Below are positions 7,715-16,381 of a stretch of 57,075 nt of DNA, piece by piece. Positions within the stretch are counted from its first letter, which is position 1, and each line of letters starts with the position of its first letter. The notes under the pieces were generated by a model. It ran no database searches, was not told the DNA's origin, and was given only the letters and a program-made list of their open reading frames with translations. This DNA comes from Xylanibacter ruminicola (GTDB taxonomy: Bacteria > Bacteroidota > Bacteroidia > Bacteroidales > Bacteroidaceae), in the NCBI GenBank assembly GCA_015060625.1, contig SUYC01000022.1:1-57075 (forward strand), in the 5' to 3' direction. Made by a program: the position numbers and the translations under genes.

Positions 7715-7772
7715 AATAATCCAGCTTTCAATAATTCATCACATTTTACTTTTTGTTTTAAAATTCCTGGGG

Positions 7773-7835
7773 CAAAGATAGGCAAAACTACACAAACAAC
7801 CAAATTTTTCTTGGTTCAATGTGTTTCATGAAACA
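7773..7835 (-). promoter_or_regulatory. Promoter and palindrome upstream of GLPGLI 1
   Basis: The minus-strand -7 box TATCTTTG lies at 7780-7773. A perfect 14-bp palindrome, TGTTTCATGAAACA (7822-7835), lies about 42 bp upstream of it and may be an operator, or merely debris of the duplicated receptor fragment it sits in. Confidence 0.45.
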
Positions 7836-7915
7836 AGATGAAATAAATAAGGTGTCCGTAATCCGACCACCATAGCTGTCAGCCATACCATCAATGTCAA
7901 CAGCGTATATCTCAT
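7826..7915 (-). pseudogene. 5' remnant of a duplicated receptor gene
   Basis: Bases 7864-7959 repeat 6815-6910 with a single mismatch. The block covers the end of the GLPGLI gene, the ATGA overlap and the first 17 codons of the receptor gene. The remnant frame (MRYTLLTLMVWLTAMVV) then runs into unrelated sequence and stops after 29 codons. This shows that a whole GLPGLI-receptor pair was once duplicated in tandem and the second receptor was then deleted. Confidence 0.8.
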
Positions 7916-8748
7916 TTCCTATCTCCAGAGGAATAACTTTCGTAATAGGCACGCTTGGGCATCTGAGGCATCTTCATTGGTCTGCCCTTCTCATCATAAG
8001 TCGTGCTTTTGTGACCTTGCGATTCCATATATGCATCAGGATCGCTATCAATCAGTTCTATCAATTTATGCGCTTGTTCTGGCTTCATTTTCCTTTTCTT
8101 AGCATCACGCATGGTTATCTCACCTCCAACTTCCTGGTGGATGCCGATACAATTAATAATGAAAGCACCATCGTGATCGTAAGCTCTCAATATGAGACCT
8201 GGCAAGCCACAGAGCTTCCATGGACCATCAGAGATGGGGATATCTGTGGCATAATAGGCTGTCCATGTTCTACCGTGATAATTGCAAACAGCCTTATGGC
8301 AGGGATGGTTCAAAATTGTAGTATCTCCTTCTGCCAGTTCCCAGTCCTGCCCCATGGGCTCTTGATACTGGAATAATTCTATTGAATAGTAATCCACCGT
8401 TTGATGTCGCTGACTAGGATAGTTTTTGTAGATATAGTAGTTGAATTGTGATGACTCTATCCCTTTTTCACGAACAACGCGCTGTATGCTGTTAAAATCA
8501 CCGCCAATTGCTTTTAAACTATCATTTATATGCCAATAATCATTCTTCCATCTACTATAGTACTTGCTAATACCATTTTCACCAATATCCAACCAATGTT
8601 CATCAGAATTCAACCGGGTACTCTTTTCGAAAGCCTTTGCCTGTACGTCATAGACGAAACGAAACATCATCTTATCCATAAAATTCTTTGAATAGCATAG
8701 ATTCATTATTGCGAGTCCTAGCAATAATACAATGACTTTTTTTTTCAT
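7912..8748 (-). CDS. GLPGLI family protein 2
   Basis: A 278-aa secreted paralogue of the GLPGLI protein at 6863-7714. It has a signal peptide (1-20, MKKKVIVLL start) and the GLPGLI motif near residue 181 in the same WKLCGLPGLILRAYD context, and it shares nearly the whole central domain, but its N-terminal third differs more. It keeps the ATGA junction to a receptor that is now only a remnant. A minus-strand -7-like box TAATTTTG at 8771-8764 gives a very short leader. It may also be read from the promoter of the small secreted genes upstream (8796-9257). Function unknown. Confidence 0.85.
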   Translation of the reverse strand: MKKKVIVLLLGLAIMNLCYSKNFMDKMMFRFVYDVQAKAFEKSTRLNSDEHWLDIGENGISKYYSRWKNDYWHINDSLKAIGGDFNSIQRVVREKGIESSQFNYYIYKNYPSQRHQTVDYYSIELFQYQEPMGQDWELAEGDTTILNHPCHKAVCNYHGRTWTAYYATDIPISDGPWKLCGLPGLILRAYDHDGAFIINCIGIHQEVGGEITMRDAKKRKMKPEQAHKLIELIDSDPDAYMESQGHKSTTYDEKGRPMKMPQMPKRAYYESYSSGDRK

Positions 8749-8795
8749 ATAAATATAGAATTACAAAATTATTACATAATCGATTAATCAAATAA

Positions 8796-9020
8796 TTAAC
8801 AGTAATGCCAGTTTTTATCACATTGCGCATCATAAAACCCTTGATAATATGCATATTCCGCATCAGATAGTTCATAATCAAAAACCTTTGTTATCGATAA
8901 AGTTTCGCAATGCCCACGAAAAGTATAAACATATTCTTCTTTGGGCTGCTCTTTCTTTTCAGCCGAAGCAGTTGTAACTACGCTTCCCATGATGGCAAGC
9001 ATCAATAAAAATTTCTTCAT
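8796..9020 (-). CDS. Small secreted Cys-containing protein
   Basis: A 74-aa precursor with a clear signal peptide (cleavage after ASA at residue 20). The mature part of about 54 aa starts with a Lys/Glu stretch and then is rich in aromatic residues, with three cysteines (C38, C67 and the C-terminal C74). It has no family I recognise. It lies between the 68-aa secreted protein (30 nt upstream) and GLPGLI gene 2 (47 nt downstream), all on the minus strand, so it may be secreted cargo or a signal of the GLPGLI/receptor module. The cysteine count parallels that of the 82-aa peptide in module A, but the sequences are not alike. Confidence 0.65.
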   Translation of the reverse strand: MKKFLLMLAIMGSVVTTASAEKKEQPKEEYVYTFRGHCETLSITKVFDYELSDAEYAYYQGFYDAQCDKNWHYC

Positions 9021-9050
9021 AACGAATTTTAATTTAAAAGTTAATTACTA

Positions 9051-9257
9051 TTATTTAATGTAGCTACATATTATCATGTCATATTGTCCAGAATTTACCA
9101 TCTCGATGGTCTGAAATCTTGCGGAAACATCTTCTGGTAGAATTTGGATATTCTCTTTGTCATTTCCTAAGCTATAATTGTTAGTTGCTGCCGTTACACT
9201 TGCGTATGGCAGATAACTAATAAAAGTTACTATTGATAACAAGAACAGTCTTTTCAT
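9051..9257 (-). CDS. Small secreted protein, first gene of module B operon
   Basis: A 68-aa protein when started at the ATG at 9257. The longer open frame to 9362 would cross the promoter and operator and is rejected. A signal peptide covers about 1-23 (ending SVTA), followed by about 45 mostly polar residues. Its position, divergent from regulator copy B, matches that of the DUF3244-like gene beside copy A, and it may be a shortened relative; similarity is confined to the signal region. The -7 box TATTTTTG is on the minus strand at 9290-9283. Confidence 0.5.
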   Translation of the reverse strand: MKRLFLLSIVTFISYLPYASVTAATNNYSLGNDKENIQILPEDVSARFQTIEMVNSGQYDMIICSYIK

Positions 9258-9282
9258 AAACAATCTGTTGCGTTTTTGGGTG

Positions 9283-9415
9283 CAAAAATAGTAAAAATGA
9301 AAGTAACGACCAAATTTTTTAGTACGCAAATTGGTACGCATTTTCTTGCGTACTGTACGCAAAGTGAAAATATTCGATGAAATGGGGAATTTTTGAAATA
9401 AAAGTATTACCTTTG
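9283..9415. promoter_or_regulatory. Divergent promoters with GTACGCA operator cluster, module B
   Basis: The minus-strand -7 box TATTTTTG (9290-9283) faces the small-protein operon and the plus-strand TACCTTTG (9408-9415) faces regulator B. Between them are GTACGCA at 9322-9328, 9334-9340 and 9355-9361 and the inverse TGCGTAC at 9347-9353, the same order and nearly the same spacing as at 2439-2477. The heptamers are kept while the surrounding bases have changed, as expected for a bound site. Confidence 0.65.
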
Positions 9416-9434
9416 CAAGCGAAAAAAGACTGTT

Positions 9435-10955
9435 ATGAGATCATATCTATTAAAGTGCGTTATGTACATAGCCATACTGGCCATTACTTTTTCGTGTCAG
9501 GGGGAAGATTCGTCTCTTGAAAAAGAGATGTATCAAAAGCTACAAAGCATTAAAACGGCAGATAAAGCCGATGAACCTATTGCAGAATCTGACTCTTTAG
9601 CACTTTCGCTAGTTGACTATTATGAACATCAAGGCAGTAAACTGAAATTAGCTGAGGCATATTATTACGCCGGCCGTGTTTTCTACGAGCGTCGAGATTT
9701 CACAAAGTCACTACATTATTACAAGAAGGCAGTAGCAGCCTTACCACATTGCGATACTCCTGATTTGGAAGGAGTGATATATAGCCAGATAGGCTATGTA
9801 TTTTCGTGCCAAGACCTATCAGAAGAAGCCGTTACAGCATTCAAACAATCCTACCAGTTCTGTAAAAACCAAAAAGATACGCTCGGTATGATTTATGGCC
9901 TGAGAGATTGGGGAAAGGAGCTGGGTGACCATGGAAAATATAATGAGGCACGAAGATTACTTTTGGAGTCAATCCAATTGGCAAAAGCAAAAAAAATCGA
10001 TTATTTATATTATGGCAACAAAAGCAACCTTGCAGGTTTATATTGCAAACTACAGGATTACCCAAAAGCGAAAGCAGAGATAAACGAAGCTTTGACCTGT
10101 GTATATGGCCCTGACAGCAGCGGCGTATTGGCGACTGCTGCAAGTATTTATATGACTATTGGTATGGTTGATTCTGCCGAATATTACTCTAAGCAGCTAT
10201 TAAAAATCGGCACAATATATGCCCGCTGCTCAGCTAATGAGCGTTTGGCAGAAATTGCCCTCAAACGAGGACAAGCTAAAGAAGCATTGCATTATCTAAC
10301 GGTATATAAGAAGCTTAACGATTCTATCAACGAAACAAAAAACACAGAAACCGTTGCCAAGATAAATGCACTATACAATTATCAGCGACAGGAACAAGAG
10401 AATGCAGAGCTACGTGAAAGCAATCAACGCATATACTTTTATCTTACAGTAGCTTGTTTCGTCATCCTGACGCTTGCGTTTATTTTTATTGCTGTATATT
10501 TGTATTACACCAAACACAAAGATACAAAAAGTCTGAGATCTGAAATATTAGAACAGGCAAAGAAATGGCAACAAACACAGGAAGAGAAAGCCTTATCAGA
10601 AGAAAGAAAAAAACAAATACAAGAATGTGATATTTGTAAAAAGTTCAACAACTTTGCAGATAACAGTATGACCTTTGCTCCTAACATTACCGATAAAGAC
10701 TGGCAGGAATTAGAACAGGTCATCAATACAGTTTGTCCACGTTTTACAGAGAGGTTGGAGAATCTATGTGATATCAGCGCTACTGAACGCAAAATTTGCC
10801 TGTTAAGGAAAATCGACATTGCCCCCGTAAAGGTTGCAAACTTACTCAATAAAAGCAAGCAAGCAATCAGTTCAACCCGAGAACGCCTATACGAGAAATC
10901 GTTCGGCCAGAAAGGATCCCCCACCCAATGGGATGACTACCTACAAAGTTTATAG
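9435..10955 (+). CDS. Transmembrane TPR regulator with C-terminal HTH, copy B
   Basis: A 506-aa paralogue of the regulator at 2552-4072 with the same layout: hydrophobic N-terminus ending ITFSC, TPR region, membrane helix near 332-357 and C-terminal HTH. Only the first 31 codons differ; the rest is identical in protein and, as far as I can read, in DNA. It is divergent from the operon of two small secreted proteins, two GLPGLI proteins and the receptor, and probably controls it. Because both regulators have the same sensor and DNA-binding parts, they should respond to the same signal and bind both operator clusters, so the two modules are probably co-regulated. Confidence 0.85.
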   Translation: MRSYLLKCVMYIAILAITFSCQGEDSSLEKEMYQKLQSIKTADKADEPIAESDSLALSLVDYYEHQGSKLKLAEAYYYAGRVFYERRDFTKSLHYYKKAVAALPHCDTPDLEGVIYSQIGYVFSCQDLSEEAVTAFKQSYQFCKNQKDTLGMIYGLRDWGKELGDHGKYNEARRLLLESIQLAKAKKIDYLYYGNKSNLAGLYCKLQDYPKAKAEINEALTCVYGPDSSGVLATAASIYMTIGMVDSAEYYSKQLLKIGTIYARCSANERLAEIALKRGQAKEALHYLTVYKKLNDSINETKNTETVAKINALYNYQRQEQENAELRESNQRIYFYLTVACFVILTLAFIFIAVYLYYTKHKDTKSLRSEILEQAKKWQQTQEEKALSEERKKQIQECDICKKFNNFADNSMTFAPNITDKDWQELEQVINTVCPRFTERLENLCDISATERKICLLRKIDIAPVKVANLLNKSKQAISSTRERLYEKSFGQKGSPTQWDDYLQSL

Positions 10956-10980
10956 CCAGTAAAAGAAGAATATACAAAAG
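9528..10980 (+). repeat. 1453-bp duplicated block, copy B
   Basis: The counterpart of 2645-4097, with no indel and no mismatch found by eye. Copies this long and identical are hard to separate with short reads, so an assembly that used one repeat twice is a possible technical cause. Confidence 0.85.
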
Positions 10981-11000
10981 TAGCCTTATCGGACAGCTGT

Positions 11001-11147
11001 ATGCCCAGGAATTCATTTTCGATAATTGATGGTGCAAAGATAGGATTATCGAAGCCACAAATCCAAAATATCACCAACCTATCGCGAGCCACCATCTGGC
11101 GCTGGGTTAAGAAATGCGACTGGATACATGAGGTGACACCAAAATAG
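11001..11147 (+). CDS. Small helix-turn-helix ORF after regulator B
   Basis: A 48-aa frame, 45 nt after and in frame with the regulator's TAG stop, matching the 59-aa frame at 4118-4297. It has the same HTH-like core (SRATIWRWVKK) but ends earlier, at TAG after VTPK. Differences from copy A include Met-to-Lys and Tyr-to-Cys plus several silent changes. As with copy A, whether it is translated alone, by readthrough or not at all cannot be told from sequence. The remaining 116 bases before the next gene hold only that gene's promoter. Confidence 0.4.
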   Translation: MPRNSFSIIDGAKIGLSKPQIQNITNLSRATIWRWVKKCDWIHEVTPK

Positions 11148-11230
11148 CTCTACAGCATAGGGCTATTGCGCAAGAATAACTTTTTGGTCACAAAAAAGGC
11201 ATAAAGAACGGGTGTTACAATTTTTTTTTG

Positions 11231-11238
11231 TATTTTTG
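11231..11238 (+). promoter_or_regulatory. -7 box of HTCS1
   Basis: TATTTTTG followed by C lies 25 nt before the ATG at 11264. It rules out the longer open frame starting at 11228, which would begin upstream of the transcription start. Confidence 0.6.
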
Positions 11239-11263
11239 CGCACGAAAAGGAAAAATTAAAAAC

Positions 11264-14200
11264 ATGAAGATTAAATTACTACTTGCTTTCGCGGCTTTCG
11301 TGCTGCAAGTACAGGCTTATAACATCCGACATATATCCAGTGGCGACGGACTGTCGGCCAGTTCGATACTCAGTATTGAGCAGCAACCCGACGGCACCAT
11401 GCTGTTTGGTACCATCGACGGACTGAACTGCTACGATGGCAGTAAGGTGCGCCCTGCCACCTTGCATGCCGGACTGCGACTCTACGGTAACCTGATAGAG
11501 CATGTGCTGAACGTAGGCGATAACAACACCTGGGTGCTGACCAACTACGGACTGAACATTGTAACACCCAAAGGCCAGGAAGTGCGCTACTACCCGCAGT
11601 TTCAAGGACTAAGACGCATACGCAAAAATCCACAAGGCGACGGATTCCTGCTGACAGACGGTAAACTGAACTATATCGACAAGTGCGATGGCAGTGTGCA
11701 CACCCTACCCCTGAAAGGCGTAACACTGGCCAACGTGTGCGACTTTGCCGTTTCGAGCCAAGCACTATATTTGTTTAACCGCGATGGTATCGTGAGCTAT
11801 CAGCTACGTGCCAACAACCACCACTACACCATAGGCAAAGCCAAGGTGGAACAGCGCATACATCTAGTGACAGGCATGCCCGACGACGACACAGAATATC
11901 TGGTAACCAGCGACGGACAGCTGTACAGCTACCAGCTGGAGGCTCCCACCCTGCGGCACGAGATGTCGCTGGCCGACGAAATCAGTCGGCGAGGTTTCGT
12001 CAACGAGGTACTGCAATACAAGGAATCGCTGATGATTGGTTTTGGCGAGGGTGGCGTGATCAAAGTGAACCGCCCGAAAGGCCGACCTGCCGAGGTGATT
12101 GACTTAGGCGTAGAGACAGGCGTGTTCTGTATGCATAAGGACCGACTGGGCGATATCGTATGGATAGGATCGGACGGTGCTGGTGTACTGATGTACAGCG
12201 ACGAGCCACTGACATTACGCTCGTTTGTAAGCACCTCGCTACGTGCCGGCAAATCGTTTCCCATCCGTGCACTGCTAAAGGACGGCGAGGGCAACTTATG
12301 GATAGGTACCAAAGGCGACGGACTGATACAGGTGCCAGCATTCAGCATCTACCAGAACCCACGCCAACTGGGCGAGACCGTTTACAGAGAACAGAACAGC
12401 GAACTAACCAGCAACGTCGTTTACAAGCTGGCCAAAAGCCAGCACCCCTGGTTTTGGATCAGTGGCGGCGATGGCATCTGCTATTACTCGCAGACTACCA
12501 AAACCATACGTCCTGTACCTGCCGAGTTGCAACTGCTACAGGTGATTGACATCCGCGAGAAAGGCAACGAGCTATGGATGGCCACCTTGGGATCGGGAAT
12601 CGTCAAAGCCAGCATCACCGTTGAGAACGGACAGCCGCGACTGACCAACATGCGACGCTATACGGTGGATGGCGACAAAGGCTCGTCGAACTACTTCTTC
12701 TGTCTGACTTGCGATGAGCAGGGGCGCTGGTGGTTCGGCAACCGAGGCAAAGGACTCTTCACCCTTGAGAACGGGCAGCTGAAACATGTTGCACCCAACC
12801 ACACCACCAAAGATCCCAGCATCAACGATGTGTTTGCCCTGCAGGCTGTGGGCGACAACCTGTGGATAGGCACCGGCATGGGTATCTTTATTCGCGACAA
12901 ACAGGGTAAGAGTCGCCGACTAAGCACTGCCAACGGACTACCTAACAACACCATACATGCTTTTACCAAAGGTACAGCGGGCGAGATATGGGCCACCACC
13001 AACGGCGGACTGGTAGAACTGTCGGCCAATGGCACCGTGCTGAAAGTATATGGCATGAACAGTGGACTGGATGTAACCGAATACTGCGATGGCGCCGCCT
13101 TTGCCAATGGCAACGAACTGTTTTTTGGCGGTATCAACGGCTTTACGGCTATTGTGAACGACACCACCGTCAAGCAGCAGGTACACGAATTGCGCATCAG
13201 CTTTACCACACTCGACATCTTAGGCAAGCTGCAGAATATCAACGACTTTATACAAGGCGATCACGAAAACCTGACCATGACACTCAACCACAGGCAGAAC
13301 ACCTTTGCCGTGAGCGTAGCCACCTTTAACTATCTGGAGGAGCCCTTCTACCACTATCTGTACCGACTGACCGATGACGGCGAATGGATTGATAATGGTT
13401 CGAGCAACGTCATCTCGTTCACCCAGATGGCTGAGGGCAGTCACACGCTGTATGTCAAGGCCAGAAACATGATGAATGGCAAGGAAACAGCCGTATCACA
13501 GCTGCACATCTACATCCAACCGCCTTACTACCGCACCATCTGGGCATACCTTATTTATATATTACTAGCCATTGCCCTGATAGCCATCTATGTGCGCCAC
13601 TGGTATGAGGACCAGAAACTGCACCAGCAGATGCAGCTGACCCGACTGGAGCAGCAGCACCAAGACGAACTGTATGAAGAGAAACTGAAGTTCCTGACCA
13701 ATGTGGTACACGAACTGAACACGCCTCTGACCCTGATTTACGGTCCCTGCGAGCGTATATTGTCTTACACCAAAGCCGACGAGTTTGTGAGGAAATACAT
13801 CGGCAGGGTGATGCAGAACCTGGGCCGACTGAATAGTCTGATACAAGAAGTGATCGATCTGCGCCGTGTGACCACAGGCCACCACGTAATCAGCTGGCGG
13901 CGCGTGGATGTATCGGCAGTGGTAGGCGACTATACCAATGCCTTTACCGAGATGGCCGAACGCAGTGGCATCAGCTACGAACAGGAGATAGAACCCGGCT
14001 TGATACAGACATCCGACGACAAGGCCCTGAGAAGCATTGTGGGCAACTTGATATCCAACGCCTTTAAATACACCAAGCGTCAAGGCACCATCAAAGTAAA
14101 ACTCACCCAGCAGGCGAGCGGACTGCTGTTCTCGGTATATAACTCCGGACGGGGTATTGCACCTGAGGACAGAGAGCGCATTTTCGACTACTATACCGTG

Positions 14201-15271
14201 TTCGACAGCGTAGAAGAGAGTCCGAATGCCGGTCAGACTTCGCGTAACGGCATCGGCATGGCCATCTGCTATAATCTGACCAAGTTGCTGGGCGGACGGA
14301 TAGAGATTGACAGCGAGGTGGGACAGTATGCCCAGTTTAATGTGTATCTGCCCGAACAGCCACTCCCCGAAGGGGTGAGCGACGAGGTGGTGACATCGGC
14401 CAAACAGACCGACGACACGACGCTGGTTGTGCCGCAGACTGTGGGCACCACCAACAAACCAGCTCGTCCACTGCCCAAGATGGCCGGTGACAGAACACCT
14501 ACCATCCTGACGATTGACGACAACCAGGAGATGCTCGACCTGCTGGCCGACTGCCTGTCGGACTATCGGGTGCTGACTGCCCTGAATGCCGAACAAGGCA
14601 TGGCCTATCTGAAGGAAGAAACCCCCGACCTGATTATTACCGATATCATGATGCCTGGTACCGACGGACTGGACTTTACACAACAGGTAAAGCGCAACAA
14701 GCACACCATGCACATACCGCTGATTATCCTATCGGCCAAAACATCGGAAGAAGAACGTATCGAAGGCTTGGACAGTGGTGCCGACGTGTATATCAGCAAG
14801 CCCTTCAGCATCAACCTGCTGCAGGCCACCGTGGTACGTCTGTTAGAGAACCGCAACGTGCTGCGCGAATATTATAATTCGGCAGCATCGGCCTATGTAT
14901 ATGCCGGTGGCAACCTGATTAGTAAGGAGAACCAGAGTTTTGCCGACGAGGTGACCAAGGTGATCGACGAGCACCTGACCGACACCGAATTAACCCCAGA
15001 GACATTGGCGGAACTGATGAGTATCAGTCCGCGCAATCTCTATAGGAAGTTCAGTGATGCTAATATGCCGACACCTAAGGATTATATCAAGACCTATCGT
15101 ATTAATGTGGCCGCAAGATGGCTGACCACCACTAATACCACTATTCAGGAAATCATCTATAAAACGGGCTTCAACACGCGCTCACAGTTCTATACTGAGT
15201 TCCGAAAGCATTTTGGTATGACACCTAAAGAGTATCGAGAGCAACAGCTTCGAGCAGTACACAACCACTAA
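11264..15271 (+). CDS. Hybrid two-component regulator HTCS1 (mannan locus)
   Basis: A 1335-aa single-chain sensor, kinase and regulator. It has a signal peptide (1-18, ending VQA), periplasmic propeller repeats (SSILSIEQ, IWIGSDGAGV, LWIGTKGDGL) with a Y_Y_Y domain before a membrane helix near 760-780, then HisKA with VVHELNTPL (His near 815), HATPase (NLISNAFKYT near 928), a receiver domain with ITDIMMPG (Asp near 1126) and Lys in ISKPFS, and a C-terminal AraC HTH from about 1232. All phosphorelay residues are present. The family senses oligosaccharides in the periplasm and activates polysaccharide loci. Here the neighbours are alpha-mannan enzymes. Its last 47 bases overlap, tail to tail, the end of the GH76 gene. 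Confidence 0.93.
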   Translation: MKIKLLLAFAAFVLQVQAYNIRHISSGDGLSASSILSIEQQPDGTMLFGTIDGLNCYDGSKVRPATLHAGLRLYGNLIEHVLNVGDNNTWVLTNYGLNIVTPKGQEVRYYPQFQGLRRIRKNPQGDGFLLTDGKLNYIDKCDGSVHTLPLKGVTLANVCDFAVSSQALYLFNRDGIVSYQLRANNHHYTIGKAKVEQRIHLVTGMPDDDTEYLVTSDGQLYSYQLEAPTLRHEMSLADEISRRGFVNEVLQYKESLMIGFGEGGVIKVNRPKGRPAEVIDLGVETGVFCMHKDRLGDIVWIGSDGAGVLMYSDEPLTLRSFVSTSLRAGKSFPIRALLKDGEGNLWIGTKGDGLIQVPAFSIYQNPRQLGETVYREQNSELTSNVVYKLAKSQHPWFWISGGDGICYYSQTTKTIRPVPAELQLLQVIDIREKGNELWMATLGSGIVKASITVENGQPRLTNMRRYTVDGDKGSSNYFFCLTCDEQGRWWFGNRGKGLFTLENGQLKHVAPNHTTKDPSINDVFALQAVGDNLWIGTGMGIFIRDKQGKSRRLSTANGLPNNTIHAFTKGTAGEIWATTNGGLVELSANGTVLKVYGMNSGLDVTEYCDGAAFANGNELFFGGINGFTAIVNDTTVKQQVHELRISFTTLDILGKLQNINDFIQGDHENLTMTLNHRQNTFAVSVATFNYLEEPFYHYLYRLTDDGEWIDNGSSNVISFTQMAEGSHTLYVKARNMMNGKETAVSQLHIYIQPPYYRTIWAYLIYILLAIALIAIYVRHWYEDQKLHQQMQLTRLEQQHQDELYEEKLKFLTNVVHELNTPLTLIYGPCERILSYTKADEFVRKYIGRVMQNLGRLNSLIQEVIDLRRVTTGHHVISWRRVDVSAVVGDYTNAFTEMAERSGISYEQEIEPGLIQTSDDKALRSIVGNLISNAFKYTKRQGTIKVKLTQQASGLLFSVYNSGRGIAPEDRERIFDYYTVFDSVEESPNAGQTSRNGIGMAICYNLTKLLGGRIEIDSEVGQYAQFNVYLPEQPLPEGVSDEVVTSAKQTDDTTLVVPQTVGTTNKPARPLPKMAGDRTPTILTIDDNQEMLDLLADCLSDYRVLTALNAEQGMAYLKEETPDLIITDIMMPGTDGLDFTQQVKRNKHTMHIPLIILSAKTSEEERIEGLDSGADVYISKPFSINLLQATVVRLLENRNVLREYYNSAASAYVYAGGNLISKENQSFADEVTKVIDEHLTDTELTPETLAELMSISPRNLYRKFSDANMPTPKDYIKTYRINVAARWLTTTNTTIQEIIYKTGFNTRSQFYTEFRKHFGMTPKEYREQQLRAVHNH

Positions 15272-16364
15272 CGTGGGTACCCAGATCGATGGCCGATGTG
15301 TTGCGAGCCCAGTTGCTGCCAATCAGGTACTGGGTTTGCAGACCTTTTTCTTTCAGCACCTCGGCATTGTGCTTCAGATAAGCCACAAAACGGGTCTTAT
15401 CGCTTGCATCGAGCTGGGGCTCCTGAATGAGCAAAGTGAAGTAGCGCACAAAAATGCCCTTGAACAGGCCGCCATCACCCGTTCCCTCGTCCTTGAGCAC
15501 ACTCTCGGTGAGGTCGCTCAGGCTCGACAGGGTGTAAGACGAAGCACGCACAGCATCGCGCAGATACAGGGTCTCACCTGTAATCTTGAACAACTCGTAG
15601 CACATACCCACAAACGTGCCCTGATTATAGGTAAACACCCAAGTGGTAACACTATTGCCGCTCTGACCGTTCATGCTGTCATAAACAGCACCCGTGCCAG
15701 GGGCATACAGGTTGTCGCGCTCCCAGTTGTAGATGCGCTTGGCCAGATCTAAATCAGATGCCTTGTGAAGGATATTGTACATACGAGCAGCGATGATGCC
15801 GGCAGGACCATTGCTGCAGGCATTCTTGCTCCAGGGCTGACTCTTGCGCCAAGCCATGCCGCCACCACAGTACTTGGTGTTCCAGGCATTCTGGATGTCG
15901 TCCCACAGCAACTGGGCGGTATCCAGATACTTCTGATCCTTGGTGCAATCATACAGGCGGAGCATCGTCAAACAAATCCACTCCTCGTCGTCGTAGAAAT
16001 CATTGAAATAGCTGTTGCCAGCCTTTTTCTTGATACCCTCGTGCCACTTGTCAAACAGGTCGCGATAGCCGGCACTGCCTGTACGCAGATAGGCATCAAT
16101 CACCACATCCATGGCATGTGCCTGGGGCCAATACTGATTCTGATGGATATCGGCCACATCGGGCATCGAGTTAAAATAGCCCTCGCGACCGTTCCAGAAG
16201 TGAGTTACTAAAGCCTGTGTAGCCTGCTCGGCCACCTGTTTCCAATTCGTCTGCTCAGGCTGTGGCGCAGGCGTTGGTTCATCCTCGGATGAAGAAGAAC
16301 CGCAACCCTGCAGCACAAGGCTGCAGAGAAGCGGTACGAAGAAAACTTTTAATATGTTATGCAT
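15225..16364 (-). CDS. GH76 alpha-1,6-mannanase lipoprotein
   Basis: A 379-aa lipoprotein (lipobox LQGC, Cys21) with a Ser/Glu/Pro linker and a GH76 (alpha/alpha)6 domain. The family signature NDFYDDEEW near residues 120-128 supplies the catalytic Asp pair, and GGGMAWR and NACSNGPAGI further on are also typical. GH76 enzymes cut the alpha-1,6-mannan backbone of fungal cell walls, and a surface lipoprotein would act outside the cell. It is the last gene of the minus-strand operon GH92-SusC-SusD-SusE-GH76, 17 nt after the SusE-like gene. Its 3' end overlaps the end of HTCS1 by 47 bases. Confidence 0.9.
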   Translation of the reverse strand: MHNILKVFFVPLLCSLVLQGCGSSSSEDEPTPAPQPEQTNWKQVAEQATQALVTHFWNGREGYFNSMPDVADIHQNQYWPQAHAMDVVIDAYLRTGSAGYRDLFDKWHEGIKKKAGNSYFNDFYDDEEWICLTMLRLYDCTKDQKYLDTAQLLWDDIQNAWNTKYCGGGMAWRKSQPWSKNACSNGPAGIIAARMYNILHKASDLDLAKRIYNWERDNLYAPGTGAVYDSMNGQSGNSVTTWVFTYNQGTFVGMCYELFKITGETLYLRDAVRASSYTLSSLSDLTESVLKDEGTGDGGLFKGIFVRYFTLLIQEPQLDASDKTRFVAYLKHNAEVLKEKGLQTQYLIGSNWARNTSAIDLGTHVSGCVLLEAVALDTL

Positions 16365-16381
16365 AAGTTAAAACTTACAGG

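Noticed and set aside
11228..11263. A longer N-terminus for HTCS1 starting at 11228.
   Set aside because: It would place the start codon before the -7 box. The ATG at 11264 begins a normal signal peptide.
13565..14713. A 382-codon open frame antisense to HTCS1.
   Set aside because: It lies wholly inside a complete, well-conserved kinase/receiver coding region, with no promoter or family resemblance. Similar long antisense frames over the SusC and SusD genes were rejected for the same reason.
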